From Rhodospirillales bacterium (GTDB lineage: Bacteria; Pseudomonadota; Alphaproteobacteria; Rhodospirillales; UBA2165), in the NCBI GenBank assembly GCA_016777585.1, contig JADHRD010000008.1:1-42051 (forward strand): a DNA stretch of 42,051 nucleotides. Direction: 5' to 3'. How positions within the stretch are numbered: position 1 is the first letter of the stretch; every line of letters begins with the position of its first letter. Below the pieces are notes generated by a model. The model saw nothing but the letters and a program-made list of their open reading frames with translations, had not been told where the DNA came from and did not search any database. Shown piece after piece: positions 36,480-42,051 of this stretch. The translations under genes and the position numbers were made by a program.

Positions 36480-37562
36480 ATGATTTATAGAATAACAACG
36501 TTAATTTTGCTTGCATTCGCAATACTATTTTTTGCGTTGCATTGGGCGAATTTGGTGGATAGCGTAAGTAGCAAATTTACTCAACCTAATTTAAGTAATA
36601 AACATATCAAAAGGGAAGCAATAGCTTCATTAGCTCTGGATAATGACAAGTATAATCCAATTTTTGAGAACCAATATTATAAAGTTGAAGATGAACGAAA
36701 CACTGAAATCAAACAAAAAAAAATAGAAGTTGGAAAATTAAATAACGAGTCTAAATCAGAGTTTAATGGGATAAAAAACCCATTGGTTTTAGATAAAACA
36801 AAAATGATTTTCGAAGAGCCTAGTTTAAAGGATACATGGAAAAGAAATTCTGTGCAAATCGGTGAGGCAACAAATAGTCCAAAAATAGCGATCGTAATTG
36901 ATGATGCTGGTGTTGATAAAAAAAGGACGGCAGCGGTTATTCAATTGCAACCACCAATAACTATTGCATTTTTAACTTATGCTTCAGAGCTTAAAAAACA
37001 AGTTAGAAGTGCAAAAAAAGCAGGGCATGAAATCATTGTGCATATGGCCATGGAACCAGAAAGTAAAAATATTGATCCTGGGCCTAATGTATTACTCATC
37101 AAAAGCGGCTCAAAGGAAATTCTGGATCAATTACGTTGGGGGTTAAATAGGTTTAATGGATATGTCGGCATCAATAATCATATGGGAAGTCGATTTACAT
37201 CTGATCCAAACGGTATGGGGATCGTTATGCGGGAACTGAAAAGAAGGGGATTATTATTTCTAGACTCTCGAACCTCAAAAAATACTGTAGGAGCTTCAAT
37301 GGCTCTTGCGTACGATGTTCCGTATACGCAGCGTGATTTTTTTCTAGATAATGATAATTCACTGGGAGCCATTAATCGGCAACTAGGGAAAATTGAGTCT
37401 TTTGCAAAGAAAAATGGCTATGCCGTGGCTATTGGTCACCCCAAGGATGCGACTTTGAAAGCCCTTTCTCAATGGCTTAAAACATTAAAAGAAAGAGGTT
37501 TTTCTCAGATGCCAATTAGTCAATTAGTCAAAGTTCAAAATAATATTTTTCCGCCGAATTAA
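36480..37562 (+). CDS. Divergent polysaccharide deacetylase family protein
   Basis: A 360-residue protein of the divergent polysaccharide deacetylase family (DUF610). An N-terminal membrane anchor (about residues 3-25) is followed by a low-complexity lysine- and asparagine-rich linker, then a NodB-like barrel from about residue 140. Motifs seen are IAIVIDDAGVD, GHEIIVHMAMEP, GINNHMGSRFTSD, LFLDSRTS and AIGHPKDATL, typical of this family, whose substrate is unknown. The start is taken as ATG 36480; an in-frame TTG lies 18 bases before. It sits between trpD and ppiD, both on the other strand, where related genomes tend to have trpE and trpG. Confidence 0.88.
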   Translation: MIYRITTLILLAFAILFFALHWANLVDSVSSKFTQPNLSNKHIKREAIASLALDNDKYNPIFENQYYKVEDERNTEIKQKKIEVGKLNNESKSEFNGIKNPLVLDKTKMIFEEPSLKDTWKRNSVQIGEATNSPKIAIVIDDAGVDKKRTAAVIQLQPPITIAFLTYASELKKQVRSAKKAGHEIIVHMAMEPESKNIDPGPNVLLIKSGSKEILDQLRWGLNRFNGYVGINNHMGSRFTSDPNGMGIVMRELKRRGLLFLDSRTSKNTVGASMALAYDVPYTQRDFFLDNDNSLGAINRQLGKIESFAKKNGYAVAIGHPKDATLKALSQWLKTLKERGFSQMPISQLVKVQNNIFPPN

Positions 37563-37612
37563 AACTTTATATTTAGAAAAAAAACCGATTACCATACTGA
37601 TAATTATTAAAA

Positions 37613-39496
37613 TTATAAGTTGGCTCGCAGAACGCTAACTTTAAATTTGGACTTCAATGAATTGGAGTACTGCAGTGTAATATCATTAAATAAACTCTCC
37701 TGAATCGATTTCTTGAATGTACTGAAAGCCTCCCCTTTTTTTAATAGCAATAAAGGCTTAATACTCATAACTTTGAGAATAAAATTCGATTCGGAGGTGT
37801 TTATACTGATAACTTCATCCGCATTGGCTGCGAAGGTGGCAGTTATCAGTGATTGCGGAATTTTTTTCTTAAGCTGTGCGCCTGATCGTAAAAAGTCAGA
37901 AGTAGTTTTTGCTTTTAATTTTAAGCTCACCGCTAATTGGTCAATACTTTTCCCACCCTTTAACTCACTTAGCCATTTGCTGACCTCTTTTTCTGATTTT
38001 TCTCGTTTTTTCTTTGATATTAATTGCTCTCTAACGAGTGATTTTACTGTTTCAAAAGGTTTTAATGTTTCGGGTGTTATTTTGTTAACACGCAATATAA
38101 AATAACCGTCATTCTCCATTTCAGTTAGCAGGCTGTCCTGATCCAGCCCAGTTTGGAACGCTGTTTCTATGATCTGGGAGTTTATTTTTTTTTCTTCAGA
38201 AATAAAATTTATATTTCCTTGATAATCTAAATTATTTACTATCTGGATATTTAAATTTAACCTTTTAGCTGCGTCCTCGATTGTTGCACCATCCCCGAGT
38301 TCATCTTCAAATTTATTTGACAAAGAGTATAGGCTATCTGCAGCTTTATCAATTGCAAGATCTTTTCGGAGCATTTCTTTTACTGCATCAAATGCTTTGA
38401 CTTCTTGCGGAGTGATCTTTTTTATTTGAATAATGTGCCACCCCAAAGAACTTTTAAAAGGGTCACTGATTTGCCCCTGCTTAAGTGAAGAGAAAGCCAC
38501 AGTCGCTAATTCATCAATTAAAATTTCTTCTCGGGTAAGAATTCCTATCTCAATTTGGCTTTTGTCTAGGCCAGCAACATTTTTTGCAGTAGTAAAAAAA
38601 TCTTTTCCAGCTTTTAATTGTTCCGATATTGAGCGGATTTTTTTTTCATCAGACATTAAAATTTGTAAAATTTCTCGTGTCTCAGGTGCCTCAAATTCGT
38701 CTAACCGGTTATCATAACTCTCCCTTATTAATTGTTCAGAGACATCGACATCCGCTATAAAGTCACTAACTTTCAGCTCTACCAAAGTAAATGAGCGCAA
38801 CTCGGGTGCGGTAAAACGATTTCCATTCTTTTTATGAAACTCTATTAGTTCTGCTTCCGCTATTTTATCAGAAACCGTAAACGACTCATGAGGAATTTCA
38901 AGGAATTTTATCGATCGTTTCTCATTTCGAAATTTGTATAATGGCTCTATCATGTGATCATCTAATTTAGAACTATTTTGAAGGATGCTCAAAAGTTGAT
39001 TTTCTATAAGCAAGCGTTTAAATGAATTAATATAATCACCTTCACTCAGGCCCATTTGTCTGATCTTTTCATCAAAAGTAAATCGGTCAAAACTGCCAGT
39101 CGGAGACTTAAATCTATCATCGTTCTGAATTTCTGAAGATACTAAGTTATTACTAATCGTTAACCCTAAAGAAGCAGCTTCCAACTCAAAAAGCTTTTGC
39201 TTGATCAAAGATTGTACAATATTTTCTGAAATACCAAGTGATTTTGCTTGCTCAACACTGAATGTGTTGCCGAAAATTTGTTGCAAATTATTTATCTGTT
39301 TTCTTAACTCATTTTCATATTCGGCCTTTAGTATCCCTGACCCTCCCACTTTTGCCACTAGTTCTGCTTCTTGCGGGGGTGAGATGTAATCTCCGATTCC
39401 CCAAAGACCAAAACTTAAAATTAGGAGGGCTAATAAAACTTTCGTACCCCATCCAATAATAATTTCACGAAATGTTTTTTTCTTGCTTTCAACCAT
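37613..39496 (-). CDS. ppiD: Periplasmic peptidyl-prolyl isomerase, PpiD/SurA type
   Basis: A 627-residue inner-membrane-anchored foldase. After a short cytoplasmic tail (MVESKKKTFREIIIG) there is one membrane segment (about residues 18-35), then a SurA-like chaperone domain (GILKAEYENELRKQI through ENQLLSIL), and a parvulin-type rotamase domain around residues 245-370, ending SLGWHIIQIKKI. The C-terminal third is chaperone-like and charged. ATG 39496 is chosen over the TTG at 39517 because TAGGA lies just upstream of it. Parvulin activity is often lost in PpiD proteins and cannot be judged here. It is convergent with the deacetylase and divergent from tpiA. Confidence 0.88.
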   Translation of the reverse strand: MVESKKKTFREIIIGWGTKVLLALLILSFGLWGIGDYISPPQEAELVAKVGGSGILKAEYENELRKQINNLQQIFGNTFSVEQAKSLGISENIVQSLIKQKLFELEAASLGLTISNNLVSSEIQNDDRFKSPTGSFDRFTFDEKIRQMGLSEGDYINSFKRLLIENQLLSILQNSSKLDDHMIEPLYKFRNEKRSIKFLEIPHESFTVSDKIAEAELIEFHKKNGNRFTAPELRSFTLVELKVSDFIADVDVSEQLIRESYDNRLDEFEAPETREILQILMSDEKKIRSISEQLKAGKDFFTTAKNVAGLDKSQIEIGILTREEILIDELATVAFSSLKQGQISDPFKSSLGWHIIQIKKITPQEVKAFDAVKEMLRKDLAIDKAADSLYSLSNKFEDELGDGATIEDAAKRLNLNIQIVNNLDYQGNINFISEEKKINSQIIETAFQTGLDQDSLLTEMENDGYFILRVNKITPETLKPFETVKSLVREQLISKKKREKSEKEVSKWLSELKGGKSIDQLAVSLKLKAKTTSDFLRSGAQLKKKIPQSLITATFAANADEVISINTSESNFILKVMSIKPLLLLKKGEAFSTFKKSIQESLFNDITLQYSNSLKSKFKVSVLRANL

Positions 39497-39682
39497 TTTT
39501 TTCCTATTTTTTAGCAATACATTTTAAACTCAGGAACTGCGTGTGCTTCTTATACGGGTCTGAGTACCATATATTACTTTGGAGATTATCATCTAGCAAC
39601 ACCTAGCTTTTATAGAACTATTTAACAAAAATATAAATTAAACACATGTAATTTGAAAAATTTTTGGGATTAGGAGATTCTA

Positions 39683-40477
39683 ATGAACCATAAGCGACCA
39701 CCTGTAATTGCAGGGAATTGGAAAATGAACGGGACTTCCGAGATGGTTAGGCAGTTTTCTGAAAGTATATTAAATAATGTATGGGACGAAAATTTAAAAC
39801 AGTGTGAGATTATAGTATGCCCACCAGCACCGCTCATTCCATTATTTTGTGAGAATGCTTCTCAGGCGGCATTTGTAGTTGGCGGACAAGATTGTCACTC
39901 TTCAGAAAGCGGAGCGTACACAGGAGATGTTAGCGCTCTAATGCTAAAAGATGTTGGTTGTAATTCCGTAATTGTGGGCCATTCAGAACGGCGAATATCG
40001 TATAATGAGATAAATTCGACCGTTAAGTTAAAAGCAAGCGCAGCGAAAAAAGCTGGTTTAACCGCAATTGTGTGTGTTGGAGAAACTCAAGATCAAAAAA
40101 ATGATGGGGAGACGGTTGAAATCGTCACGACCCAAGTCTTGGAGTCAATTCCGGAGTCAGCTTCTGACATCGACACCATGATCGCTTATGAACCGATTTG
40201 GGCTATTGGTACAGGAAAGATTCCAAAAATAAACGAAATAGCTAATGTGCATAATGCCATAAGAGGTGCGGTGGCTAAAAGTAAAGGGGCCGAAGTAGCA
40301 GAAAGAATTAGGATACTATATGGAGGATCTGTAAAACCAGATAATGTCGCTGAGATACTCTCAATTGATGATGTTGATGGTGCCTTAGTGGGTGGCGCAA
40401 GTTTGTCGAGTAATGATTTTTGGTCTTTGTGTACGAATGCCGCAAAATTATTTGCCATGTTGAGTAGAAAAGTATAG
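39683..40477 (+). CDS. tpiA: Triosephosphate isomerase
   Basis: A 264-residue glycolytic TIM-barrel enzyme interconverting dihydroxyacetone phosphate and glyceraldehyde 3-phosphate. The active-site residues are all present: N12 and K14 in AGNWKMNG, H100 in VIVGHSERR, and E170 in AYEPIWAIGTGK (loop 6). The phosphate-binding ILYGGSVKPDN is near the C-terminus. A strong AGGAG precedes the ATG. It has a roughly 186-base gap from the divergent ppiD, which contains no ORF and no promoter I can defend. Confidence 0.97.
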   Translation: MNHKRPPVIAGNWKMNGTSEMVRQFSESILNNVWDENLKQCEIIVCPPAPLIPLFCENASQAAFVVGGQDCHSSESGAYTGDVSALMLKDVGCNSVIVGHSERRISYNEINSTVKLKASAAKKAGLTAIVCVGETQDQKNDGETVEIVTTQVLESIPESASDIDTMIAYEPIWAIGTGKIPKINEIANVHNAIRGAVAKSKGAEVAERIRILYGGSVKPDNVAEILSIDDVDGALVGGASLSSNDFWSLCTNAAKLFAMLSRKV

Positions 40478-40555
40478 AACACCACCCCAGTGGCGCGATT
40501 TGGCTATTTATATCTGAATTAATATCACATTGAAGTAAATTCCGAGGAAAATTTT

Positions 40556-40900
40556 ATGGAAACTGTTCTGTTAGTTGTACATTTATTGTTGGCTGTATCC
40601 ATGATCTTTTTGGTGTTAATTCAACAAAGTGAGGGTGGCCTTGGAGGAATGGGTGGTGGTTCTTCATCTGGTGGGGGAATGGGAGGATTTATGACAGGTC
40701 GAGCAACCGCAAATCTTCTTACTAGGTCCACGGGTATAATAGCAGCTGCATTTTTTGTAACATCCTTGACTCTGGCAATCATGGCAGATGATGGCAGAAA
40801 TAAAGGATCTATATTAGATCAAAATATTGGGAAAACGAATCAAAAACAGGTTCCGTCGTCTCCAACTGTTCCCTCTGTACCGAGTGCTCCAGTTAAATAA
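40556..40900 (+). CDS. secG: Preprotein translocase subunit SecG
   Basis: A 114-residue inner-membrane component of SecYEG. Two membrane segments, about residues 3-22 and 56-76, flank a glycine- and serine-rich loop (GGLGGMGGGSSSGGGMGG) typical of alphaproteobacterial SecG. The conserved LIQQSEGGLGG after the first segment is present. A proline- and serine-rich tail (VPSSPTVPSVPSAPVK) ends the protein. The order tpiA-secG-pyrG is usual in alphaproteobacteria. Confidence 0.95.
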   Translation: METVLLVVHLLLAVSMIFLVLIQQSEGGLGGMGGGSSSGGGMGGFMTGRATANLLTRSTGIIAAAFFVTSLTLAIMADDGRNKGSILDQNIGKTNQKQVPSSPTVPSVPSAPVK

Positions 40901-40957
40901 ATTATAAGTCTTTTAAATCAATAAGCTATATTGAGTCGACTAAGAAACTCGTCTTTA

Positions 40958-42051
<1,094 letters not shown>

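Noticed and set aside
40482-40493. CCAC-CCCA-GTGG hairpin after tpiA
   Set aside because: The stem is only 4 bp and no T tract follows, so termination is not supported.

Overview
The window is a gene-dense, AT-rich stretch of core chromosome from an alphaproteobacterium. The evidence is gene content and order: a nuoN-birA-coaX-rnj-DUF1467-proS-lolC-lolD-dnaE string, a short ProRS without an editing insert, RNase J, LpxI rather than LpxH in a bamA-skp-lpxD-fabZ-lpxA-lpxI-lpxB cluster, a trpD-trpC-moaC-moeA-lexA run, and a lexA operator of the alphaproteobacterial GTTC-N7-GTTC type. Low GC, compact proteins and tiny intergenic gaps suggest a small-genome, perhaps marine, Rhodospirillales-like lineage; that placement is an inference. 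I see no rRNA, tRNA, CRISPR array, insertion sequence, prophage or plasmid feature, and no gap above about 260 bases without a gene.

Layout. 1-9463 (+): the end of nuoM, then nuoN (complex I), birA, coaX, rnj, a DUF1467 membrane protein, a Tag-type DNA glycosylase with a TTG start, a small secreted protein of unknown function, proS, and the lipoprotein exporter genes lolC-lolD. 9567-13034 (+): dnaE. 13084-13770 (-): a lone secreted HExxH protein. 14021-28812 (+): a long co-directional block, rpsB-tsf-pyrH-frr-uppS-cdsA-dxr-rseP-bamA-skp-lpxD-fabZ-lpxA-lpxI-lpxB, closed by a glyoxalase gene. It joins translation, isoprenoid and undecaprenyl synthesis, phospholipid, outer-membrane protein assembly and lipid A synthesis. 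28877-36225 (-): gltA, gltX, lexA, moeA, moaC, trpC and trpD, transcribed from trpD towards gltA. 36480-37562 (+): a divergent polysaccharide deacetylase. 37613-39496 (-): a PpiD/SurA-type periplasmic foldase. 39683-42051 (+): tpiA, secG and the first two thirds of pyrG.

Regulation visible in the sequence: the lexA gap carries a promoter with 17-base spacing whose -10 and spacer are covered by a perfect GTTC-N7-GTTC operator; gltA has a TTGACA/TATAAC promoter; rpsB has a probable promoter and a leader with two hairpins; trpD has a strong Shine-Dalgarno sequence separated from its start by a perfect 7-bp hairpin.

I did not find a convincing new biological system. The observations most worth following are the secreted HExxH protein, the conserved-looking secreted protein before proS, absence of trpE/trpG (and, less certainly, comEC and an epimerase gene) from positions where relatives usually carry them, the trpD hairpin spacer, the rpsB leader and a 10-base G tract inside lpxA.
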